64,000 bases of DNA from Dyadobacter sp. MSC1_007 (lineage in GTDB: Bacteria; Bacteroidota; Bacteroidia; Cytophagales; Spirosomataceae). Within the stretch, counting starts at the first letter, position 1; each line of letters begins with the position of its first letter. The DNA lies in NCBI RefSeq assembly GCF_023667495.1, contig NZ_JAMOZL010000011.1, forward strand, positions 186,001-250,000, written 5' to 3'. The notes below the pieces were generated by a model that was not told the origin of the DNA, searched no databases, and saw only the letters and a list, made by a program, of their open reading frames with translations. Positions 54,192 to 61,264 of the stretch are shown piece by piece. The position numbers were made by a program, and so were the translations under genes.

Positions 54192-54665
54192 ATGAACACA
54201 GAAATCATTTACAAGACCGCATCAACAGACCAGGAATTTGAAGAAGCCAAGGAGTTATTTAACGAGTATGCCGCTTCCCTTAATGTTGACCTTTGCTTCC
54301 AGAATTTTTCTCAAGAGCTCGAAAATGTCCGCAAACTTTACGATAAACCGACAGGCGCGCTGCTGGTCGTTTATAAAAGCGGCGTTCCCGTTGGTTGCGT
54401 CGGGGTGAGGCGGTTCGACGACGCTACGGCCGAACTTAAACGGATGTATGTTCGTCCGGAATGCAGGGGCCTTAACATTGGAAAAGAGCTTTTGGACCGC
54501 GCGCTAACGGCTGCAAAAGAGCTGGGTTACAGCAAAATGCGCCTGGACACACTGAGCAGCATGACCAGGGCGCAGAAGCTTTATGAATCCTTCGGCTTTG
54601 CGCCGATTCCGGCATATTACTTCAACCCGTTAGAGGATACGATTTACATGGAGGCTGCTATTTGA
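54192..54665 (+). CDS. GNAT acetyltransferase
   Basis: A 157-residue single-domain GNAT protein: GCVGVRRFDDATAELKRMYVRPECRGLNIGKELLDRALTAA holds the acetyl-CoA loop (RGLNIGKEL), followed by YSKMRLDTLSSMTRAQKLYESFGF. This is the small, general GNAT type that acetylates amines. It follows the GT39 gene by 34 bases. The substrate is unknown, and its stop is 6 bases from that of the facing gene. Confidence 0.9.
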   Translation: MNTEIIYKTASTDQEFEEAKELFNEYAASLNVDLCFQNFSQELENVRKLYDKPTGALLVVYKSGVPVGCVGVRRFDDATAELKRMYVRPECRGLNIGKELLDRALTAAKELGYSKMRLDTLSSMTRAQKLYESFGFAPIPAYYFNPLEDTIYMEAAI

Positions 54666-54671
54666 GCAGCT

Positions 54672-55163
54672 TCAAACACGGGTGATCATTTCGCCCACTA
54701 TTTTTTTCATCTCTACCACTGACGTTTTAGGGGTTATTGTATTGACTTTGATCCTGATCATTTTGGTTCCCTTCCGGGCAATGATCAGATGGAAGTTTTT
54801 TCCGTCGGTATGGAAGAAAGCCTGATCACCCATATTGTTCAGCATTTCAAAACCGGTAAGCGCCTGGTTGCCGGTTTTGAATCCTTCGAATGTCTTCCTG
54901 GCCTCGGCTTCATTTTCGTAGCGCTCAAACATGTAATACAGCCCGATGGGCTTTGTGGCGTCGTTGCCAGAGGTCGCGTAGTAAGTGCTTTGATATTTTT
55001 GTACGCCTTTGGACAGTGAATCGTAGTCTGTTTTCAAATAGCACGGCTCTCCAAGGATAAGAACCGCTTCCTGCTGGCTCAGCCTATGATTCCCGGAAAA
55101 ATAGCCGTCTACACTTACAAAACTGAACAGATTGAAAAACAACATCGCAAGGAAAGTTTTCAT
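54672..55163 (-). CDS. Hypothetical exported protein
   Basis: A 163-residue protein with a signal peptide (about 1-20, ending SVDG) and a mixed alpha/beta body: LSQQEAVLILGEPCYLKT, YYMFERYENEAEARKTFEGFKTG (one segment, shown in part), GDQAFFHTDGKNFHLIIARKGT. The last segment, with a self-contained sheet reading IARKGTKMIRIKVN, recalls small periplasmic proteins seen in Bacteroidota, but I cannot name the family. It has its own promoter region of about 225 bases shared divergently with dinD. Confidence 0.72.
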   Translation of the reverse strand: MKTFLAMLFFNLFSFVSVDGYFSGNHRLSQQEAVLILGEPCYLKTDYDSLSKGVQKYQSTYYATSGNDATKPIGLYYMFERYENEAEARKTFEGFKTGNQALTGFEMLNNMGDQAFFHTDGKNFHLIIARKGTKMIRIKVNTITPKTSVVEMKKIVGEMITRV

Positions 55164-55341
55164 GGCCTTTTTTGTTTAGAGTTAACGAATAAGTTTTGGC
55201 TTCGGCTTTTGCATTCCGGCCTCGGTACAAAGCAAGTTCTGTGTGCCATGATCACCAAATTTTGTAGACTAACTGCCATGATAATAGATGAATGGCAGGG
55301 GAAAGCTTTCCTGCGGTTCTTCTCGTTGCTTCCAAACCTTC

Positions 55342-55349
55342 TATCTTTG
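55342..55349 (+). promoter_or_regulatory. Possible -7 promoter element of dinD
   Basis: TATCTTTG matches TAnnTTTG and ends 39 bases before the dinD start codon. No convincing -33 at 19-21 bases is visible. A typical LexA box was not found. Confidence 0.45.
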
Positions 55350-55388
55350 GAAAAATCAAATATGTAGAAAAAGTAAACCAGCCACACT

Positions 55389-56243
55389 ATGGAAATACAG
55401 ATCATTACCCAACTAAGCAGGACTTTCGAAGAATCGGCGTACGAGCAGGACGGAGTCGAGTACTGGCTGGCAAGGGAATTACAATTGTTGCTGGGTTATA
55501 CCGATTGGCGAAACTTCTTGAACACAGTTGAAAAAGCCAAAGAAAGTTGCAAAAACAGCTCTGAGAGCGTCTCAGATCATTTTGTTGACGTCAACAAAAT
55601 GATCGAAGTGGGCAAGGGAGCGACTCGAAGCCAGCATGATATTATGCTCACCCGCTACGCTTGCTACCTTATAACGCAAAATGGCGATCCAAAGAAAGAA
55701 GCCATTGCTTTCGCGCAAAGCTACTTCGCCATTCAGACCCGTAAGCAGGAGCTGTTGGAAGAACACATCCGGCTTATGGAGCGCCTGCAAGCGAGGGAAA
55801 AGCTCGCCGTAACAGAAACGCAGTTATCCAAGAACATTTTTGAAAGAGGTGTCGACAATAAAGGCTTTGCAAATATTCGAAGCAAAGGTGACAGCGCCCT
55901 GTTTGGAGGTTATAACACCAGTGCTATGAAACGTAAATTGGGTATCGTCGAAAACCGTCCGCTTGCCGATTTTCTGCCAACGATTACTATTTCCGCAAAA
56001 CAACTCGCTGCCGAAATCACAAACTTCAACGTCAGTAAAAATAGCCTCCACGGTGAAACACCAATAGCTGACGAGCATGTGAAGAATAACAGCGACATCC
56101 GCGCACTTCTCGAAAAAAGTGGCATCAAACCTGAAAACCTCCCAGCCGAAGAGGACATTAAGAAATTGGAACGGCGCGTAAAGTCGGGCGACAAGTCTTC
56201 GCCCCGAGGTAAGCTGAACTCCGCTCGTCGGGACGAAGAATAA
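55389..56243 (+). CDS. dinD: DNA damage-inducible protein D homologue
   Basis: A 284-residue protein with the DinD pattern: an opening segment FEESAYEQDGVEYWLARELQ, the BRO-N-like core WRNFLNTVEKAKESC, DHFVDVNKMIEVGKGATR, the conserved YACYLITQNGDPKKEAIAFAQSYFA and, in the middle, a RGVDNKGFANIRSKGDSALFGG block. In E. coli dinD is part of the SOS regulon and limits RecA filament action. The length is close to the E. coli protein. The C-terminal 25 residues are charged and probably disordered. A 30-base perfect palindrome lies within the gene at 55575-55604. Confidence 0.9.
   Translation: MEIQIITQLSRTFEESAYEQDGVEYWLARELQLLLGYTDWRNFLNTVEKAKESCKNSSESVSDHFVDVNKMIEVGKGATRSQHDIMLTRYACYLITQNGDPKKEAIAFAQSYFAIQTRKQELLEEHIRLMERLQAREKLAVTETQLSKNIFERGVDNKGFANIRSKGDSALFGGYNTSAMKRKLGIVENRPLADFLPTITISAKQLAAEITNFNVSKNSLHGETPIADEHVKNNSDIRALLEKSGIKPENLPAEEDIKKLERRVKSGDKSSPRGKLNSARRDEE
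55575..55604. repeat. 30-base perfect palindrome inside dinD
   Basis: The sequence GATCATTTTGTTGAC followed by GTCAACAAAATGATC is fully self-complementary, with no loop. It encodes the conserved DHFVDVNKMI segment of DinD, and both strands translate to the same peptide in this frame. Confidence 0.95.
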
Positions 56244-56251
56244 TCCCCTAT

Positions 56252-57388
56252 TCAGCGCTTTGATGCCGTTTCTACCAGCCGCTGCATTGCCTCAGCTGCC
56301 GCTTCGCTGTATGTGCTATTTCGATGACGATTATAGGATTCGAGCTCTGGAAGCAGGACGGGCAGGTAAATGAATTTCCGGTCCTGCATATAGGCGGCCC
56401 GAAGGCGATCTGCATCTGCCTGACGGCCAAGAATTTGCGCTATTACAACCTCCCCTGCCCTCACAAAGTGCTCATACACGCATGCTTTCCAGACCGTGTA
56501 TCCCTGATTTGACATTACCTCGCGGATCGGATCGAAAAGGACCTCGGTTGAGATAATCGGTTCCGGAGCGAATGCGTCAACTACGGGGTTGACGAACGAA
56601 TGCCCAAACTCGTGCGTGCTCAATTCGAGCAGGTGCTTTTTGTCGCCGAAGCCCATGTCCCATCCCGACAGCTTATTATGTACTGGCGGAGCGAATGCCC
56701 CAAATACATGGAAAGCATCGTTGCTGTGACTTACTCCAAAGCCCATCCCAGGCGGAATGGTGAGGCTCGGTACCAGGTTATAGCTATCGAAACGCCTCTG
56801 ATAAAATTTTTCCATCGCAGGGAGAAACAGGCTGTCCGGCAGACCAGCTTTTACCTGATTAAGCGCACTGTCGTATTTGTCCTGATTTTGTTTGAAGTAC
56901 TGGCCAAAATCGACTTCCCGGTAAAGCGCATTCATCGCATCGATGAAGGTTGTAACGTTCCTTTTAGCTTCTTTTGGGTCCTTACTGGCAGAAAATCGCA
57001 AATAGTAAGATTTGTTAATCCCATCGTGAAGTTTAGCATTTGGAAAATCGTCGAGCTGAACTAGCAAGCTTATGAAATAGTCCAACCAGATATCTTGCGC
57101 GAAACCTATCACAATGGCAAGGTGCTTGCTGTTGGCGTGCGCTTTGTAATGTTCGTATAAATTTAATCCATAGGCATATCTGGCTTTGGTTTTTGTTGAA
57201 TAGCCTTCCGTTTGGGCCTGCGCACCCTCGTAGCCCAAGAAATACACGAATCCGAGCAACTCGACATTCTTACTAATTTTTACGGAAAAACGGCTGTCGG
57301 TAGCAAAATTTACATGCTGACGCGCAGAATTACAAAATGCCGATGGTAGCCACACAAGAGCTATGAGAAGAAAAAGTTGCTTGTACAT
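56252..57388 (-). CDS. DUF4932-like zinc metallopeptidase
   Basis: About 378 residues from the ATG at 57388 (MYKQLFLLIALVWLPSA, a signal peptide); the open frame continues to 57520 with a leader that does not look coding. The body has a zinc-peptidase motif HEFGH (His259, Glu260, His263) and a downstream Glu in ISTEVLFDP that may be the third ligand. The pattern fits DUF4932, a gluzincin-like family of exported proteins of unknown role in Bacteroidota. No prodomain or pro-peptide is clear. Substrates are unknown. Confidence 0.82.
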   Translation of the reverse strand: MYKQLFLLIALVWLPSAFCNSARQHVNFATDSRFSVKISKNVELLGFVYFLGYEGAQAQTEGYSTKTKARYAYGLNLYEHYKAHANSKHLAIVIGFAQDIWLDYFISLLVQLDDFPNAKLHDGINKSYYLRFSASKDPKEAKRNVTTFIDAMNALYREVDFGQYFKQNQDKYDSALNQVKAGLPDSLFLPAMEKFYQRRFDSYNLVPSLTIPPGMGFGVSHSNDAFHVFGAFAPPVHNKLSGWDMGFGDKKHLLELSTHEFGHSFVNPVVDAFAPEPIISTEVLFDPIREVMSNQGYTVWKACVYEHFVRAGEVVIAQILGRQADADRLRAAYMQDRKFIYLPVLLPELESYNRHRNSTYSEAAAEAMQRLVETASKR

Positions 57389-57531
57389 AATTGAGAAGTG
57401 AAACCGGTTGATTGATGCCCAAAACAATAGCTTATCATCGCCCAATGCGCTTCGGAACGTATTTTCGCACGTCCGGAATCGTGATTTCGGACTACAATCA
57501 GCCATCTCACGGCGGTCCACGGCGCCTGTCG

Positions 57532-58644
57532 CTAGCTCGAAACTTTACTTTTGACCAATAAATACTGCGACGGCGACTTTCCGGTGTGTTGTCTGAACAC
57601 CTGGTTGAAGGTAGATTTGGAATTGAAACCCGCTTCGAAAGCGAGCGCGAGCACCGTTTTGTGCTGCTCCCTGGGGTCGCCAAGTTTCCTAATCACTTCT
57701 TCTACCCGGAACGCGTTGACAAAAGCATTGAAGTTGGTCGCATAATGCGTGTTGATCAGGTAAGAAACATACCTTGCAGGCAACTGGAGCGCACCTGCCA
57801 CATCCTCCACCGTAAGCTTTGACTGCGTGTAGAGGGCATCGTCTTGAAAGGCCGTACGCAGCCGTTTTAAATGCAGCGCGTCGTCGAATTGGCTAAAATC
57901 TGGCTTTTCGGCAACCTTGGAATCCGGTACTGCCGGCAACATGAAAAACGCACCGTCCAGATAGCCGATATAACCCATTCCGAACAATAATACGGTCAGT
58001 AAGGCCTCAATGCCTGAAAACACAGGCCATTTAAAGATCACCCCCGCGATCCAAAGGACTGTTAACACAGCCATAAAAATGAACAGACCGTAAATTCGAA
58101 AGTATTGCATGAACGTCAACGACGGTTGCCGACGAAGAATCGAAGATTGGAAGGCAAAAAGCTGTCTACCATAAATCGACAAAACGACCACCATTCCGAG
58201 GATCGGCAGTATCTCGGTGATCGAAAACCACACCGGATTGTCCAGCAGGGAAGGCAATTCCTCGTGTGTATAGCGCCTATACATCTGCCATCCAAAACGG
58301 ATCATGCATTCGATGACTACCGGCACGAAAACGAGCGCGTATTTCCTTTTGAATACGTAACCCGGAACGCTCGTCAGCTGCCCGAAAAACCAAAGCGAGA
58401 GTGGAAGAAGCAGGTAGCTCTGAAAATTCCAAAACGGAATGGACGTCGGTTGGCTGTGATAGCGAACCTGAATGCCCCAGGCGTTAAGCATTTCCTGTGC
58501 GAAAACATAGATTATCAAACCCAGGAACAGGCTGGCCCGCTGTGCTTTCAGCCCCTTTACGATTAAGGCAAGGCTTAGAATGAACCCTTGCCCGGAGGCA
58601 AGAAGAAACGTGATCGCTTTCCAATTTTCCATGGGATCAGGCAA
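57532..58644 (-). CDS. AraC-family regulator with N-terminal membrane domain
   Basis: A 370-residue protein. Residues 8-235 contain about seven hydrophobic helices; residues 265-368 are an AraC-type double HTH (TVEDVAGALQLPARYVSYLIN, VLALAFEAGFNSKSTFNQVFRQHTG). This membrane-anchored AraC form is common in Bacteroidota and probably senses a signal in the envelope and binds DNA from the membrane. It lies 144 bases upstream of the DUF4932 gene on the same strand. Confidence 0.92.
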   Translation of the reverse strand: MPDPMENWKAITFLLASGQGFILSLALIVKGLKAQRASLFLGLIIYVFAQEMLNAWGIQVRYHSQPTSIPFWNFQSYLLLPLSLWFFGQLTSVPGYVFKRKYALVFVPVVIECMIRFGWQMYRRYTHEELPSLLDNPVWFSITEILPILGMVVVLSIYGRQLFAFQSSILRRQPSLTFMQYFRIYGLFIFMAVLTVLWIAGVIFKWPVFSGIEALLTVLLFGMGYIGYLDGAFFMLPAVPDSKVAEKPDFSQFDDALHLKRLRTAFQDDALYTQSKLTVEDVAGALQLPARYVSYLINTHYATNFNAFVNAFRVEEVIRKLGDPREQHKTVLALAFEAGFNSKSTFNQVFRQHTGKSPSQYLLVKSKVSS

Positions 58645-58741
58645 TACGTTTCAGGTAAACCGTTTGGACTATCGAATAGAGATGGTTCATTGTCAAATGA
58701 TAACGGGTACATGGCTTCCAAGCCACTAATATAACCGGTTT

Positions 58742-59716
58742 TCAAATGAGTTCGGAATCGTAGGTGTTGAAACGTATGCCCTCGAAACGGTCGATGTCCC
58801 GGCTGACTATATACACATCTTGCAAGCCGCCGCTGCATTTCCGGTAACGGGCGTAATGTGCGGCGGTGAGGCCCATTTCTTCAAAACATTTACGGAGATA
58901 TTCTTCGCTTACATAGGCTGTGCCGTAGCTTTCGGGTTTGAGCAGGCGGTCCTTTACGACGCTGTGACTGTCCTCACTCACCGGCGAATAGAAAAACTCT
59001 GTTTGCGATGTAATTAAAGAAATGTCATGGACAGTAAATACTAAAACTCCTTCATCATCCAGATTATTCCAAAGCTGTTTTAGCCATTTGATGAACAAAT
59101 TCCCGGGAAGGTGACTAAAAAGCGATGCAACGAAAATAAATTTAAACTTAATACCGGGTTCAAATTCTTCTGGCCTGAAAGAAGATGATATTCCATTTAC
59201 TTTAAATTTTTCAGTTTGAAAACGAATACCCATTTCTTTGATATCCGAAGTGTAAATATCATCCGCGGGAATGTAATGGACCAGGTGCCTTTCCAATGTC
59301 CCGTACCCTGATGCGAAATCCAGAAAAGGCCCTATTTTGAATGGCCACGCCCTACCCCACTTCCGCTCGGCCACCTTCTCAACAACATCCATTAAACCTA
59401 ATCCCCGCACCAGATAGGCCCTTACTGCCGCTTTTACGTCAAAACCATGATTGATATAATGACGCACCATCATGTCATTTTTTGAAATACCCATATCCAA
59501 ATTCGCGGGTAATTCAAATAGGCGTTTCAGACGTTCTATTTCTTGAAGTGTATCCTCACTAAATATCAATTGGTCTGGATAAATGTCCTGAATTGTCTGC
59601 TCAATAAAGTTTATTTTATGATTAACCTCATCGTGAATTCCCATCTGGGATATGATATATTTCACTGGTGGACCCAAGGTCATAAGGACGGCTTTTTTCA
59701 GAATACCCGGTATCAT
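58742..59716 (-). CDS. Class I SAM-dependent methyltransferase
   Basis: A 324-residue protein with SAM motif I at residues 133-139 (DFASGYG) and the following strand-acid YTSDIKEMG, then FIFVASLFSHL (motif III) and VLVFTVHD. The N-terminal 120 residues are helical and unmatched, giving a two-part protein like those found in O-antigen or surface-glycan loci. The substrate is unknown. The C-terminal 25 residues are tail-like. It stands alone, followed by a 440-base gap without a supported gene. Confidence 0.85.
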   Translation of the reverse strand: MIPGILKKAVLMTLGPPVKYIISQMGIHDEVNHKINFIEQTIQDIYPDQLIFSEDTLQEIERLKRLFELPANLDMGISKNDMMVRHYINHGFDVKAAVRAYLVRGLGLMDVVEKVAERKWGRAWPFKIGPFLDFASGYGTLERHLVHYIPADDIYTSDIKEMGIRFQTEKFKVNGISSSFRPEEFEPGIKFKFIFVASLFSHLPGNLFIKWLKQLWNNLDDEGVLVFTVHDISLITSQTEFFYSPVSEDSHSVVKDRLLKPESYGTAYVSEEYLRKCFEEMGLTAAHYARYRKCSGGLQDVYIVSRDIDRFEGIRFNTYDSELI

Positions 59717-60156
59717 ATTTATCTGGCATTTAATAATATGTTTTTGAAATGCTTCCTATTCACAGGACACTAGTCAAAACATAGATCGTTGCAGTTTTTC
59801 GGAATTTAATTTATATGGGAATGAAACGTTCGCCCTGAACGGTACGGCGTATTGGCCTCTTCCGAAAGGCTCCGGAAGCATTTTAACCTCTTTTTAACAT
59901 GCTTTTAACCCATTATTAAGGATCGCATGCGGTTTTTGTAAGCGAATTCAAGATTCGCTCCTATGAAAAGAACAATTTTCACTTTTGACAACTCCCATAT
60001 GCGGGCACAAAATCGTACTCATTATCAACCATTTAAAAATATACCACCTTTTAACACCTTGAAATTATACAATACTACACAGTCCCAGACATGCCTTGAA
60101 TTACTACGAACAGAAACTATCAGAATATCCAAATTGTGTTAAATACTAGAACAATC
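59717..60156. other. Gene-free 440-base control region before the RND operon
   Basis: The region between the methyltransferase start and the RND adaptor start holds three TTTTAAC repeats (59881-59909) and a small hairpin AGCGAAT-TCAAG-ATTCGCT (59941-59959). It also contains a 59-residue open frame (59963-60142) that ends 14 bases before the adaptor start; its AT-rich, low-complexity composition makes it doubtful as a gene. The 60 bases before the adaptor start hold no clear TAnnTTTG. Confidence 0.6.
59881..59909. promoter_or_regulatory. Three TTTTAAC direct repeats at 11-bp spacing
   Basis: TTTTAAC begins at 59881, 59892 and 59903, exactly one helical turn apart, and a decayed fourth copy (TATTAAG) lies at 59914. 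OmpR/PhoB-class regulators bind such 11-bp direct repeats in tandem. It lies about 250 bases upstream of the RND adaptor gene. Confidence 0.6.
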
Positions 60157-61239
60157 ATGAAGAAAATCCTCATGCTCATGAGCCTGGGCGCTTTGCTGTA
60201 CCAGACCGGCTGTGCATCCAAACACGAAGAGAAAGAAGAAGAGGTTAAATACCTCGTCACGAGCCCCCTTCAAAAAGACACCCTCATCAACAAGGAATAC
60301 GTAAGTCAGATCCGGGCCATCAGCCACATCGAGCTGCGGGCGCTTGAACGCGGTTACTTGCAGAAGATCTATGTGGACGAAGGCCAGATGATCAGAAAAG
60401 GTCAGCTCATGTTTCAGATCATGCCGATGGTTTACCAGGCAGAAGCCCAAAAGGCTCAGGCAGAGGCCAATTTTGCTGAAATAGAATACCAAAATACCAA
60501 GTCACTGGCCGATAGTAATGTAGTGTCAAAGAATGAGCTTAAACTGGCAAAAGCCAAGTTTGACAAAGCCAAAGCGGAACTGGGCCTCGCGCAAACGCAT
60601 CTTGGATTTACCGAGATACGTGCTCCTTTCGATGGCATTATGGATCATTTCCAGGTACGGTTAGGTAGCCTTGTGGATGAAGGCGACCTGCTCACCACAC
60701 TCTCCGATAATAGCGAAATGTGGGTTTATTTCAACGTGCCGGAAGCCGAATACCTGGATTACAAAACGACTCAGGATAACGGGAACATGCTGAAAGTAAA
60801 GCTTCAGATGGCCAATGAAAAAATCTTCGATTACCCGGGCGTAGTCAAAACCATTGAAGCGGATTTCAATAACGAAACCGGTAACATCGCTTTCCGTGCC
60901 ACCTTCCCGAATCCGAAAGGATTACTGCGGCATGGTGAGACTGGCAATGTGCTGGTCACCGTCCCATTTAAAAATGCCCTGATCATCCCACAGAAAGCCA
61001 CCTTCGAAGTACTTGACAAGAAGTATGTATATGTGGTGGACAAAAACAATGTGATCCGGTCGAGGGAAATCACCCTGGCGGCCGAACTTCCACACATTTT
61101 TGTGGTAAACTCCGGTCTCAGCAAGGATGATAAGATCCTGCTGGAAGGCCTTCGGCAAGTTCGCGAGAACGAAAAAATACATTACAAGCTCGTTCAGCCC
61201 GATTCTGTTATTTCTCATTTGAGTCTGCATGCCGAATAA
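60157..61239 (+). CDS. RND efflux periplasmic adaptor (membrane fusion) lipoprotein
   Basis: About 360 residues from the ATG at 60157. It has a lipobox (YQTGC, Cys20) and the HlyD/AcrA plan: ELRALERGYLQKIYVDEGQMIRKGQLMFQI (lipoyl half), a helical hairpin of about 75-130 residues with AEANFAEIEYQNTKSLADSNVVSKNELKLAK (in parts), then GDLLTTLSDNSEMWVYFNVPE and the barrel/membrane-proximal domains. It would bridge an inner-membrane pump and an outer-membrane channel. An ATG at 60136 in frame is possible but less typical. The pump gene starts 25 bases downstream; no TolC gene is in the window. Confidence 0.9.
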   Translation: MKKILMLMSLGALLYQTGCASKHEEKEEEVKYLVTSPLQKDTLINKEYVSQIRAISHIELRALERGYLQKIYVDEGQMIRKGQLMFQIMPMVYQAEAQKAQAEANFAEIEYQNTKSLADSNVVSKNELKLAKAKFDKAKAELGLAQTHLGFTEIRAPFDGIMDHFQVRLGSLVDEGDLLTTLSDNSEMWVYFNVPEAEYLDYKTTQDNGNMLKVKLQMANEKIFDYPGVVKTIEADFNNETGNIAFRATFPNPKGLLRHGETGNVLVTVPFKNALIIPQKATFEVLDKKYVYVVDKNNVIRSREITLAAELPHIFVVNSGLSKDDKILLEGLRQVRENEKIHYKLVQPDSVISHLSLHAE

Positions 61240-61264
61240 TCCGGTATTCCCAAAATAAAAAGAC

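Noticed and set aside
55389-56243. dinD as a prophage remnant
   Set aside because: BRO-N domains occur in phages, but no integrase, capsid or attachment repeat lies nearby and the gene is full length.
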